Assembly: GCA_964250775.1 (NCBI GenBank)
Contig: CAXUHK010000051.1
Span: forward strand, 1 to 24,297
Length of the DNA: 24,297 nucleotides
Reading direction: 5' to 3'
Source of the DNA: CAVRQM01 sp964250775
Lineage (GTDB): Bacteria; Pseudomonadota; Alphaproteobacteria; Acetobacterales; Acetobacteraceae
A model generated the notes under the pieces. That model was not told the origin of the DNA, made no database searches, and saw only the letters and a list, made by a program, of their open reading frames with translations. This document shows, piece after piece, positions 9,408 through 16,486 of this stretch (positions within the stretch are counted from its first letter, which is position 1; each line of letters starts with the position of its first letter). The position numbers and the translations under genes were made by a program.

Positions 9408-11569
9408 CCGTCGACGCGGCGCTGGCGGGCAGCTTCGGGCTCAGCGGCGACGAGTACGAGCGCGTGCTGGCGATCATGGGCCGCGTGCCGAGCCTCACCG
9501 AACTCGGCGTGTTCAGCGTCATGTGGTCCGAGCACTGCTCGTACAAATCCTCCCGTGTCTGGCTGAAGCAATTGCCTACGACTGCGCCGTGGGTGATCCA
9601 CGGCCCGGGCGAGAACGCCGGCGTGGTCGCGGTGGGCGACGGGCTGGCCGCCGTGTTCAAGATGGAGAGCCACAACCACCCGAGCTTCATCGAGCCGTAC
9701 CAGGGGGCCGCCACCGGCGTAGGCGGCATCCTGCGCGACGTGTTCACCATGGGCGCGCGCCCGGTCGCCAACCTGAACGCGCTGCGCTTCGGCGACCCCG
9801 CGCACCCGGCGACGCGGCGCGTGGTCGACGGCGTGGTGCGCGGTGTCGGCGGCTACGGCAACTGCGTCGGCGTGCCGACCGTGGGCGGCGAGGTGAATTT
9901 CCACCCCGCCTACAACGGCAACCCGCTGGTCAACGCCATGACCGTGGGCATCGCGCCCGCCGACCGCATCTTCCTCTCGGCGGCGGCGGGCGTCGGCAAC
10001 CCGGTGATCTATGTCGGCAGCAAGACCGGACGCGACGGCATCCATGGCGCCACCATGGCCAGCGCCGAGTTCGCCGCCGACAGCGAGGAGAAGCGGCCCA
10101 CGGTGCAGGTCGGCGACCCGTTCACCGAGAAGCTGCTGATCGAGGCCTGCCTCGAGCTGATGGCCACCGACGCCATCGTGGCGATCCAGGACATGGGGGC
10201 GGCGGGCCTCACCAGCTCCTCGGTCGAGATGGCCGGCAAGGGCGGCGTGGGCCTGCTGCTCGACCTCGACGCGGTGCCGCAGCGCGAGGCGGGGATGAGC
10301 GCCTACGAGATGATGCTGTCGGAGAGCCAGGAGCGGATGCTCATGGTGCTGCGCCCGGACCGGCAGGACATGGCGCGCGCCATCTTCGAGAAGTGGGACC
10401 TCGACTTCGCGGTGATCGGCCGGCTGACCGACACCGGACGGATCGTGGTCACGCACCAGGGCCGCACCGAGGCCGACATCCCGCTGGCGCCCTTGGCCGA
10501 CCAGGCGCCGCTGTACCATCGGCCGGTCGCGGCCACGCCCAAGCGCCCGGCGCTGGGGCCAGTGGCCGACCCGGTGGGCATCGGGCCGGCGCTGCTGACT
10601 CTGATCGGCTGCCCCGACCTGTGCTCGCGCGCCTGGGTGTGGGACCAGTACGACAGCACGGTGGGCGGCCAGACGGTGCGCCGACCGGGAGCCGCCGACG
10701 CGGCGGTGGTCAAGCTGGAAGGATTGCCTCGCGGCCTGGCGCTGACCACCGATTGCACGCCGCGCTACTGCGCCGCCGACGCCGAGGCGGGCGGGATGCA
10801 GGCGGTGGCCGAGGCCTGGCGCAACCTCACGGCGGTGGGCGCCCAGCCGCTGGCCATCACCGACAACATGAACTTCGGCAACCCCGAGAAGCCGGAGGTG
10901 ATGGGCCAGTTCGCCGCCAGCATCGCCGGCATGGCGGCGGCCTGCACGGCGCTCGACTTCCCGGTCGTGAGCGGCAACGTCAGCTTGTACAACGAGACGG
11001 AGGGCCGCGCGATCCTGCCCACGCCGGCGATCGGCGGCCTGGGCGTGCTCGACGACGTGGCGCGGGCGGTCGGGCTGGCGGTGACGCCCGGCCTCGACCT
11101 GGTGCTGGTGGGCGAGACGCGGGGCTGGCTCGGCCAATCGCTCTGGCTGCGCGAGATCGCGGGCCGCGAGGACGGGCCGCCACCGCCGGTGGACCTGGCG
11201 GCCGAGCGCCGCCACGGCGACCTGGTGCGCGCGCACATCCTGGCCGGCACGGTGGCGGCGTGCCACGACGTCTCCGATGGCGGGCTGCTGGTGGCGCTAG
11301 CCGAGATGGCGCTGGCCGGAAGCACCGGCATCGAGCTGGGCGCGCAAGGCGACCATGGCTTCTGGTTCGGCGAGGACCAGGCCCGCTACATCCTGGCGGT
11401 GCGCGACGCCGACGCGTTGCAGGCCGCCGACGTGCCGCTGCGCAGGCTCGGGCGCAGCGTCGCCACGCCGCATTTGACACTGCCCGACGGCACGACCATA
11501 TCGCTTGCTGCGTTGCGGGCCGCGCACGAGGCGTTCTTTCCCGCCTGGATGGATCAACCTTCGAGCTAG
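9404..11569 (+). CDS. purL: Phosphoribosylformylglycinamidine synthase subunit PurL (small type)
   Basis: PurL converts FGAR, ATP and ammonia to FGAM. At 721 residues it is the short type that needs PurS and PurQ, not the fused long enzyme of about 1300 residues. Diagnostic segments are WSEHCSYKSSR (41-51), MESHNHPSFIEPYQGAATGVGG (87-108, with the catalytic-site His) and, in the second half, TDNMNFGNPEKPE and HDVSDGGLLVALAEMA. No frame break is visible. bolA begins nine nt after the stop, so the purine transcript probably runs on into bolA and grxD. Confidence 0.98.
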   Translation: MTVDAALAGSFGLSGDEYERVLAIMGRVPSLTELGVFSVMWSEHCSYKSSRVWLKQLPTTAPWVIHGPGENAGVVAVGDGLAAVFKMESHNHPSFIEPYQGAATGVGGILRDVFTMGARPVANLNALRFGDPAHPATRRVVDGVVRGVGGYGNCVGVPTVGGEVNFHPAYNGNPLVNAMTVGIAPADRIFLSAAAGVGNPVIYVGSKTGRDGIHGATMASAEFAADSEEKRPTVQVGDPFTEKLLIEACLELMATDAIVAIQDMGAAGLTSSSVEMAGKGGVGLLLDLDAVPQREAGMSAYEMMLSESQERMLMVLRPDRQDMARAIFEKWDLDFAVIGRLTDTGRIVVTHQGRTEADIPLAPLADQAPLYHRPVAATPKRPALGPVADPVGIGPALLTLIGCPDLCSRAWVWDQYDSTVGGQTVRRPGAADAAVVKLEGLPRGLALTTDCTPRYCAADAEAGGMQAVAEAWRNLTAVGAQPLAITDNMNFGNPEKPEVMGQFAASIAGMAAACTALDFPVVSGNVSLYNETEGRAILPTPAIGGLGVLDDVARAVGLAVTPGLDLVLVGETRGWLGQSLWLREIAGREDGPPPPVDLAAERRHGDLVRAHILAGTVAACHDVSDGGLLVALAEMALAGSTGIELGAQGDHGFWFGEDQARYILAVRDADALQAADVPLRRLGRSVATPHLTLPDGTTISLAALRAAHEAFFPAWMDQPSS

Positions 11570-11578
11570 GACACCGTC

Positions 11579-11812
11579 ATGGCGATGGCCGCGAACGACA
11601 TCGAAGCGCTGATAAAGGCCGCCCTGCCCGACGCCCATGTCACCATCGAGGACTTGGTGGGCGACGGCGACCATTACGCCGCCACCGTGGTCAGCGACCT
11701 GTTCCGCGGCAAGTCGCGGGTGCAGCAGCACCAGATCGTCTACGCTGCCCTGCGCGGCCGCATGGGGGGCGAGCTGCACGCCCTCGCCTTGCAAACCTCC
11801 GCTCCCGAATAA
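11579..11812 (+). CDS. BolA family protein
   Basis: BolA proteins bind CGFS glutaredoxins through a shared 2Fe-2S cluster, with roles in iron-sulfur trafficking and stress. The 77-residue product has the class II-KH-like layout: MAMAANDIEALIKAALPDAHVTIEDLVGDGDHY, then VSDLFRGKSRVQQHQIVYAAL, with the conserved cluster-ligand His in the RVQQHQIVY segment. It is a short BolA/IbaG-like member. It sits nine nt after purL and 11 nt before grxD, its expected partner. Confidence 0.95.
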   Translation: MAMAANDIEALIKAALPDAHVTIEDLVGDGDHYAATVVSDLFRGKSRVQQHQIVYAALRGRMGGELHALALQTSAPE

Positions 11813-11823
11813 GGATCACCAGC

Positions 11824-12165
11824 ATGAGCGCCTCCATCGCCGACCGCATCCAGTCCGAGATCGCCAGCAACGATGTTGTGCTCTACATGAAGGGCACCGC
11901 TATGTTTCCGCAGTGCGGCTTCTCCGCCCGAGTGGTGCAGATCCTGACCCATCTGGGCGTGCCGTTCGCCACCGCGAACGTGCTGGAGGAGCCGGGCCTG
12001 CGCGACGGCATCAAGCAGTTCTCCAACTGGCCGACGGTGCCGCAGCTCTACGTGAAGGGCGAGTTCGTCGGCGGCTGCGACATCGTGACCGAGATGTACC
12101 AGTCGGGCGAGTTGGTCTCGCTGCTCGCCGAGAAGGGCGTGACGCACGAGGCGACGGCGGCCTAG
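11824..12165 (+). CDS. grxD: Monothiol glutaredoxin, Grx4 family (CGFS type)
   Basis: This protein carries and transfers 2Fe-2S clusters. The 113-residue product has the active site F-P-Q-C31-G-F-S, where most homologues have MPQCGFS, plus WPTVPQLYVKGEFVGGCDIV, which contains the glutathione-binding TVP loop and the GG-C-D motif. The length is normal. It is the last gene of the purine/Fe-S run, and its product is the predicted partner of the BolA protein encoded just upstream. Its last 14 codons are repeated with errors after the scaffold gap (see 12258-12316). The true 3' flank is therefore the sequence from 12301 onward, with a strong hairpin 18 nt after the stop. Confidence 0.96.
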   Translation: MSASIADRIQSEIASNDVVLYMKGTAMFPQCGFSARVVQILTHLGVPFATANVLEEPGLRDGIKQFSNWPTVPQLYVKGEFVGGCDIVTEMYQSGELVSLLAEKGVTHEATAA

Positions 12166-12181
12166 GCGAGGAAGGCGGCGG

Positions 12182-12256
12182 GGGGGGGGGGGCCCGCCAC
12201 CCCGGGGGGGGGGGGGGGGCGCGGGGGGGGGGGGGGGGGGGGGGGGNNNNNNNNNN
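12182..12256. other. Scaffold gap with poly-G artefact
   Basis: A run of almost pure G (12182-12246, with two short C-containing islands) precedes ten N (12247-12256). This looks like dark-cycle G calls at a contig end and not genomic sequence. It begins exactly where the other contig enters the strong hairpin at 12318-12352, which probably stopped sequencing. No biological meaning should be read into the G-run. Confidence 0.9.
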
Positions 12257-12257
12257 G

Positions 12258-12316
12258 GCTCGCCTTTACGGGCGTTACGCAGTTGGCTAGGGCGGCCTAG
12301 GCGTGGACGGCGGCGG
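12258..12316 (+). other. Error-containing duplicate of the grxD 3' end (contig overlap)
   Basis: These 59 nt align without gaps to 12123-12181 at a constant offset of 135, with 47 identities. They include an exact 13-nt block over the grxD stop and most mismatches fall in the first half, near the contig end. This is best read as the same genomic segment sequenced badly, not as a second gene copy. Confidence 0.85.
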
Positions 12317-12317
12317 T

Positions 12318-12352
12318 ATGCTCCCGCCCTACGCGTCGTAGGGCGGGAGCAT
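12318..12352. repeat. Perfect palindromic repeat, likely two-way terminator (copy 1)
   Basis: Two perfect 16-nt arms (ATGCTCCCGCCCTACG and its complement) flank a three-nt loop. The element lies between the convergent stops of grxD and xylB, and a related element (CGTAGGGCGG core) occurs at 18286-18330 between another convergent pair. It resembles the dispersed GTAGGGCGG intergenic repeats seen in many Proteobacteria. There is no T-run, so termination is inferred from position and stem strength. Confidence 0.75.
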
Positions 12353-12365
12353 CCCGTGGCTTGCT

Positions 12366-13847
12366 TCAGGGACTGGCACGGGTGGCGCGTTCCGCCGGGT
12401 ACAACGCCCGGAACCGCGCCAATCGGCTGGCGTGCCGGTCCGGTCCGGGCGCGAACGAGTGCCGCACCGTCGGGCGCGTGCAAATCTCCGCTTCACTCTC
12501 GGCCTCGGCCGCCAGCATCCCGAGCCGCGCGGCGCCGAACGCCGCGCCGTGCTCCGCGCCTTCGGGCAACATCAGCTCGATACCCATGACGTCGGCCAGC
12601 ATCTGACCCCAGAACCGGCTGCGCGCGCCGCCGCCGATAAACTGGCAGGTGTCCAGACGCGCGCCGGCACTGTTGAGCACGTCGAGTCCGTCGGCCATCG
12701 AGAACGCGACGCCTTCCATCACGGCATAGGTCAACGCCTCGATCCCGTGTTGGGCGCGCAAGCCCGCAAACAAGCCGCTCGCCTCTGAGTCGTTGTGCGG
12801 CGTGCGCTCGCCGGACAGGTACGGCAGGAACAACGGCGCGTTGTCGCGCCGGACGCCGCCGGCGGCCCAAGCCTCGGTGCGGGCCAGCAGCCCGGCGATG
12901 TCCTGGCCGCAGCCGCCGATTTCGGCCACCCAACTCAGCGACGCCGCTGCCGAGAGGTGCACCGACATGCCATGCCAGCGGTCCGGCAGCGCATGGCAGA
13001 AGCCGTGCAGCGTGCGCTCGGGGGCCGAGACGTAGTGGTCCGACACCGCGAACAGCACCCCCGACGTGCCCAGCGACAGGAAGCCGTCGCCGGTCCGCAC
13101 CGCGCCGATGCCCACCGCCGAGGCGGCGTTGTCGCCGCCGCCGCCGGCGATCGGCACCAGGCGGCCAGACAGCCCCCACTCCGCCGCCATCGCCGGCGAC
13201 AGGTCGGCGCTGCGCTGCGAGCCCTCCACCAACTCGGGCACCTGCGCCCGGCGCATGTCCGTCGCGGCCAGCAGCACGTCATCCCAGCGCCGCCCGGCAA
13301 CATCCAGCCAGAGCGTGCCGGACGCGTCCGACATGTCCGAGACGGCGGCGCCGCTGAGCCGGAAACGGATGTAGTCCTTCGGCAGCAGCACCAAGGCGGT
13401 GGCGTCGAAGACCTCCGGCTCGTGGGCCTGCACCCACAGCAGCTTCGGCGCGGTGAACCCGGCCATGGCGATGTTGCCGGAGCGCGCCGTGAGGTCCGGC
13501 ACCCGGCGCGCGATCTCGGCGCACTCGGCCCAGCTCCGCCCATCGTTCCAAAGGATCGCGGGGCGCAACACCCGGCCCGCTTGGTCCAGCAGGACCGCCC
13601 CGTGCTGCTGCCCTGACAAGCCGATCCCCCGCAGCCGCGACCAGGCTTCCGGCGCCGCCGCTCGCAGTTCGGCCACGGCGGCCTGGGTCGCCCGCCACCA
13701 ATCCTCCGGATCCTGCTCGGACCACAGCGGATGCAGCCGCGTCACTTCGAGGCTGGCGGCGCCGGTCGCCAGCGGCGTTTGCCGCTCGTCGAGCAGCAGC
13801 GCCTTGATCGACGAAGTCCCGATGTCCAGGCCGAGATAGGTGTCCAA
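12366..13847 (-). CDS. xylB: Xylulokinase (FGGY family)
   Basis: XylB phosphorylates D-xylulose to xylulose 5-phosphate for the pentose phosphate pathway. The 493-residue product has the FGGY layout: phosphate loop DIGTSSIKALLLD (D8), substrate region GLSGQQHGAVLLD and ILWNDGRS. The catalytic Asp is probably D239 in IAGGGGDNAASAVG. Further motifs are LSLGTSGVLF and the C-terminal GGGARSRFWGQMLADVMG adenosine motif. The start is TTG at 13847, preceded by GGAGCG inside a 12-nt palindrome (CGGAGCGCTCCG, 13848-13859); an ATG at 13866 is out of frame. No pentose isomerase, polyol dehydrogenase or transporter is adjacent. The SorC-type regulator gene upstream is the likely controller. A related polyol-pathway kinase cannot be excluded. 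Confidence 0.93.
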   Translation of the reverse strand: MDTYLGLDIGTSSIKALLLDERQTPLATGAASLEVTRLHPLWSEQDPEDWWRATQAAVAELRAAAPEAWSRLRGIGLSGQQHGAVLLDQAGRVLRPAILWNDGRSWAECAEIARRVPDLTARSGNIAMAGFTAPKLLWVQAHEPEVFDATALVLLPKDYIRFRLSGAAVSDMSDASGTLWLDVAGRRWDDVLLAATDMRRAQVPELVEGSQRSADLSPAMAAEWGLSGRLVPIAGGGGDNAASAVGIGAVRTGDGFLSLGTSGVLFAVSDHYVSAPERTLHGFCHALPDRWHGMSVHLSAAASLSWVAEIGGCGQDIAGLLARTEAWAAGGVRRDNAPLFLPYLSGERTPHNDSEASGLFAGLRAQHGIEALTYAVMEGVAFSMADGLDVLNSAGARLDTCQFIGGGARSRFWGQMLADVMGIELMLPEGAEHGAAFGAARLGMLAAEAESEAEICTRPTVRHSFAPGPDRHASRLARFRALYPAERATRASP

Positions 13848-13901
13848 CGGAGCGCTCCGGCCGCATGATGAAATCTATAAGGGATGGCCGGCGAGCGGCG
13901 G

Positions 13902-14075
13902 CTACTCGGTGAGCAAGGGTAATTTCTCCCTGAACTCGGGCGAATTGAACATCGTCCGGCGCAGTTGGTCGACGGAGCTGTGCGACATCGCCTGTTCCGT
14001 CACCACCTCGCGGTTCTCCGGCTGGCGGCCGAGGATGTATTTGTAGGCCATCTCCACGTCGAACTCAGAAATCAT
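13902..14075 (-). CDS. Small DUF4214-like protein (57 aa)
   Basis: The ATG at 14075 has an excellent GGGAGG nine nt upstream and opens a 57-codon frame ending with TAG at 13902. The product begins MISEFDVEMAYKYILGRQPE and contains ENREVVTEQAM and SVDQLRRTMFNSPEFREKL. The pattern Y-x2-ILGR-x-PE...LRR-x3-NSPEFR is the short helical module (DUF4214-like) usually found in front of glycosyltransferases, FkbM methyltransferases or hemolysin-type repeats. Here it stands alone. It lies between the SorC-type regulator and xylB on the same strand and so may be co-transcribed with both. The coding call rests on the RBS and the family pattern; its function is unknown. Confidence 0.75.
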   Translation of the reverse strand: MISEFDVEMAYKYILGRQPENREVVTEQAMSHSSVDQLRRTMFNSPEFREKLPLLTE

Positions 14076-14148
14076 CGCTGCCTCCCGCGGCGGTCGGATA
14101 CGCCGTTACCTTATCAGAATCCTCCATCGGACGTGCCCGATCAAGCAT
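14065..14148 (-). CDS. Possible 27-codon ORF coupled to the regulator stop
   Basis: Its ATG overlaps the stop of the SorC-type regulator gene (TGATG, 14150 to 14146), and its TGA at 14065 lies just past the start of the DUF4214-like ORF (ATG at 14075). It would encode a peptide beginning MLDRARPMEDSDK. The overlaps at both ends suggest translational relay between the two larger genes, but the peptide has no recognisable features and the frame could be chance. Confidence 0.25.
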   Translation of the reverse strand: MLDRARPMEDSDKVTAYPTAAGGSDDF

Positions 14149-15098
14149 CAACGCTCCTCCAGCAGCGCCCGTGCGCAGCCCTCGTCGGTCACTAGATGGT
14201 TGACGTAGCCGGCCAGCAGCGCGCCGCGGATGATCGGCACCTTGTTCATGCCGCCCGACGCCAGGATCGAGACCGGCACCGCCTTCAGCTCCGGCGGCAT
14301 CAGCGCCATCACCTGGCGGTTGAGCGGATGCGGCACCAGGGCGCCATCGGCGTCCAGGAACGATCCCAGCAGGTCGCCGACCGCGCCCAGCGCCTCCAGC
14401 TCCGCCTCGTGCGCCCGCACCATCGGCATACTGGCGATGAGCGACTTGGCCGACATGTCGCCGCAGGTGAGCAGCGCCACCGAGACGCTGCGGGCGCGGC
14501 GCATCACCTCGGACAGCTCGGCGTGCGCCAGCATCATCCGCCGGCTCTCCTCGCTCGGGCAGTACAACGGCGCCGCGAGATACCAGCACTCGGCCCCGAG
14601 CGCGTCGGCGAACTGCGTGGAGACCTCGAACGTGTTGATGCCCGACCCGCGGGTCAGGCCGCCCATCAGCGACACCACGTCGCGCGCGCCCGGCGCCCGG
14701 CGCGGCAGGCGGGACAGCGAGGCGCGCAAGGTGCGGCCCCAGCCGATCCCCAGCGCGCCGCCATCGCGCAGATGGCCGTCGATCATCTGGCCCACCTCCT
14801 CGCCGATGACGCGGCGCTGCTCGGCCACGTCCTCCAGCTCCGGCACCACGGACGCGTTGGCCAGCCCGAAGCGCTCGCACAGCGCCGCCGCCGTCGCCAC
14901 GCATTCGATCAGCGGATGCCGCACGTCGATGCGCACCGAACCGTCGGCGCGGGCCTGGCCGATGATTCGGTTGACCCGCAGCCGGGTCAGGCCGAGCCGG
15001 TCGGCGATCTCCTGCTGCGTCAGGTTGCCGACATAGTAGTTCCACACCACTCGGGCCGTGGTCTGGTCGGGCTCGCTCTCGGTTGGGCTCATCGGCAT
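14148..15098 (-). CDS. SorC/DeoR-type sugar-binding transcriptional regulator
   Basis: SorC-family regulators bind phosphorylated sugars or polyols through a C-terminal domain with an NagB-like fold and control neighbouring catabolic genes. The 316-residue product has an N-terminal helix-turn-helix (YYVGNLTQQEIADRLGLTRLRVNRII, about 21-46). The sugar-binding domain shows GIGWGRTL, SLMGGLTRG, YLAAPLYCPSEESR, GDLLGSFLDADG and ILASGGMNKVPIIRGAL. The ATG at 15098, with GTAGGGG upstream, is preferred over the GTG at 15116; an ATG at 15092 is also possible. It precedes the DUF4214-like ORF and xylB on the same strand, so it probably regulates xylulose or polyol use. Its effector is inferred only from xylB. 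Confidence 0.9.
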   Translation of the reverse strand: MPMSPTESEPDQTTARVVWNYYVGNLTQQEIADRLGLTRLRVNRIIGQARADGSVRIDVRHPLIECVATAAALCERFGLANASVVPELEDVAEQRRVIGEEVGQMIDGHLRDGGALGIGWGRTLRASLSRLPRRAPGARDVVSLMGGLTRGSGINTFEVSTQFADALGAECWYLAAPLYCPSEESRRMMLAHAELSEVMRRARSVSVALLTCGDMSAKSLIASMPMVRAHEAELEALGAVGDLLGSFLDADGALVPHPLNRQVMALMPPELKAVPVSILASGGMNKVPIIRGALLAGYVNHLVTDEGCARALLEER

Positions 15099-15131
15099 CG
15101 ATCCCCTACCCCGCACGCGCCACGATAACGT

Positions 15132-15162
15132 AGAAAACCCCGCAGCATAGCCCTGCGGGGTT
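15132..15162 (-). terminator. Rho-independent terminator of the glycosyltransferase gene
   Basis: A perfect 10-bp stem (15136-15145 with 15153-15162, AACCCCGCAG and its complement) encloses a seven-nt loop. Read on the minus strand it ends GGGGTTTTC. It lies 28 nt after the glycosyltransferase stop codon and just before the start of the SorC-type regulator gene on the same strand, so it separates the two units. Confidence 0.85.
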
Positions 15163-15189
15163 CCGTGGCCGGCGCGAGGCGTGCTGCCG

Positions 15190-16260
15190 TCAGTCGCCGA
15201 CGGCGCGCAGGCGGGGCTGGCGGGCCTCGATCAGCTCCTCGTAGACGTCCACATAGTCCTCGGCCATGCGCCGAGCGGTCCAGCGCTGGTCGAAGCGGCG
15301 GCGCACCGCGCTGCGGTCGAGCGTGTGCAGCGAACCGAGAGCGGCGACCGCCTCGGCGTCGTTCTCGATCACGAAGCCCGTGATGCCGTCCTCCATCACC
15401 TCGGGCACCGAGCCGCGGTTGCGCGCGATCACCGGGCAGCCGCACGCCATCGCCTCGATCATCACCAGGCCGAACGGCTCCGGCCAGTCGATCGGGAACA
15501 GCAGCGCCTGGGCGTTGGAAAGGAATTCCGGCTTCTGGTCGTCGTTGATCTCGCCGATGAACTCGACGTTGTCGTGGCAGAGCAGCGGACGGACGCTGCT
15601 CTCGAAATACAGCTTGTCGGCCACGTCGACCTTGGCCGCGACCTTCAGCTTGATGCCGACGGCGGTGGCGATGCGGATGGCGCTCTCGATGCCCTTCTCC
15701 GGCGAGATGCGGCCGAGGAAGGCGAAATAGGCGTCGTCGCCGGTCTTGGGCGTGAGCGTGGTGGGACGCAGCTTCCTGGCCGGCATCCCGTGCAGCACCG
15801 TCCTGATCCAGCCCAGGTCCGGCAGCGGCTTGCGCTGGCTGTCGGAGATCGAGACCATCGGCACTTCCGGGAACAGGCGGTAGACGTCGCCGTACTCCGG
15901 CAAGTCGAGCCGGCCATGGATCGTGGTCAGGAACGGCGTCGATTGCCGCGTCATCACCGAATTCGGGAAGTAGTCGATGTGGAAGTGCATGACGTCGAAC
16001 TCATGGGCGCGGCGGCGGACCAGTTCGACTTGCCGGTTGACGCAAGAGACCCAGTCCTTGACCTGCGGGTCGAGCCGCAGGGCGCGCGGCCGCATCGCGT
16101 CGAGCGTCGCGGCGGTGACGCTGTCGCCGCTGGCGAACAAGGTCACGTCATGACCCATCGCCACCAGTTCTTCGGTCAGCGCCGAAACGACGCGCTCCGT
16201 CCCGCCATAGAGCAGCGGTGGAACAGCTTCGAACAACGGGGCGATCTGGGCGATGCGCAT
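15190..16260 (-). CDS. Glycosyltransferase family 4 protein
   Basis: This is a GT-B fold, retaining glycosyltransferase, probably acting at the cytoplasmic face of the membrane or on a soluble sugar acceptor. The 356-residue product begins MRIAQIAPLFEAVPPLLYGGTERVV, with the Gly-rich acceptor loop YGGTE (about 18-22). The N-domain has FDVMHFHIDY. The C-domain carries FLGRISPEKGIE and the EPFGLVMIEAMACGCPVIA block with the E-x7-E donor-binding motif. Length is typical for single-domain GT4. It stands alone, bounded by its terminator and by a 226-nt divergent spacer before the ABC exporter, so the product it builds is not shown by neighbours. Donor and acceptor are unknown. Confidence 0.93.
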   Translation of the reverse strand: MRIAQIAPLFEAVPPLLYGGTERVVSALTEELVAMGHDVTLFASGDSVTAATLDAMRPRALRLDPQVKDWVSCVNRQVELVRRRAHEFDVMHFHIDYFPNSVMTRQSTPFLTTIHGRLDLPEYGDVYRLFPEVPMVSISDSQRKPLPDLGWIRTVLHGMPARKLRPTTLTPKTGDDAYFAFLGRISPEKGIESAIRIATAVGIKLKVAAKVDVADKLYFESSVRPLLCHDNVEFIGEINDDQKPEFLSNAQALLFPIDWPEPFGLVMIEAMACGCPVIARNRGSVPEVMEDGITGFVIENDAEAVAALGSLHTLDRSAVRRRFDQRWTARRMAEDYVDVYEELIEARQPRLRAVGD

Positions 16261-16486
16261 GGGAGCCGACCTTTCGATGCGGTAGAATAAAGACCCGAGG
16301 AACCAGGAGCGGTGGTGCCGTGACTTGGTGCCGTTTTATTAGAGGGTGAACGTGGCGAAAAATGGGCGTCATGCCGCATTGCGGCGAAGGCGCCAAAAAT
16401 TTCTCGCGGGCGGCCGGATGGCCCAATTTGAGCCTTATTGCCGTGGGAGTGTCGGGCCGTTAACGCCTCTCGCAGGAATCCCCGTC

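Noticed and set aside
9523..12165. Plus-strand frame of 880 codons across purL into grxD
   Set aside because: Out-of-frame shadow of purL and bolA that only becomes real protein where it enters the grxD frame; no purL-grxD fusion is supported.
12182..12246. Long G-run as a possible G-quadruplex or regulatory tract
   Set aside because: It sits at a contig end before ten N and replaces sequence present in the overlapping contig; a base-calling artefact explains it.
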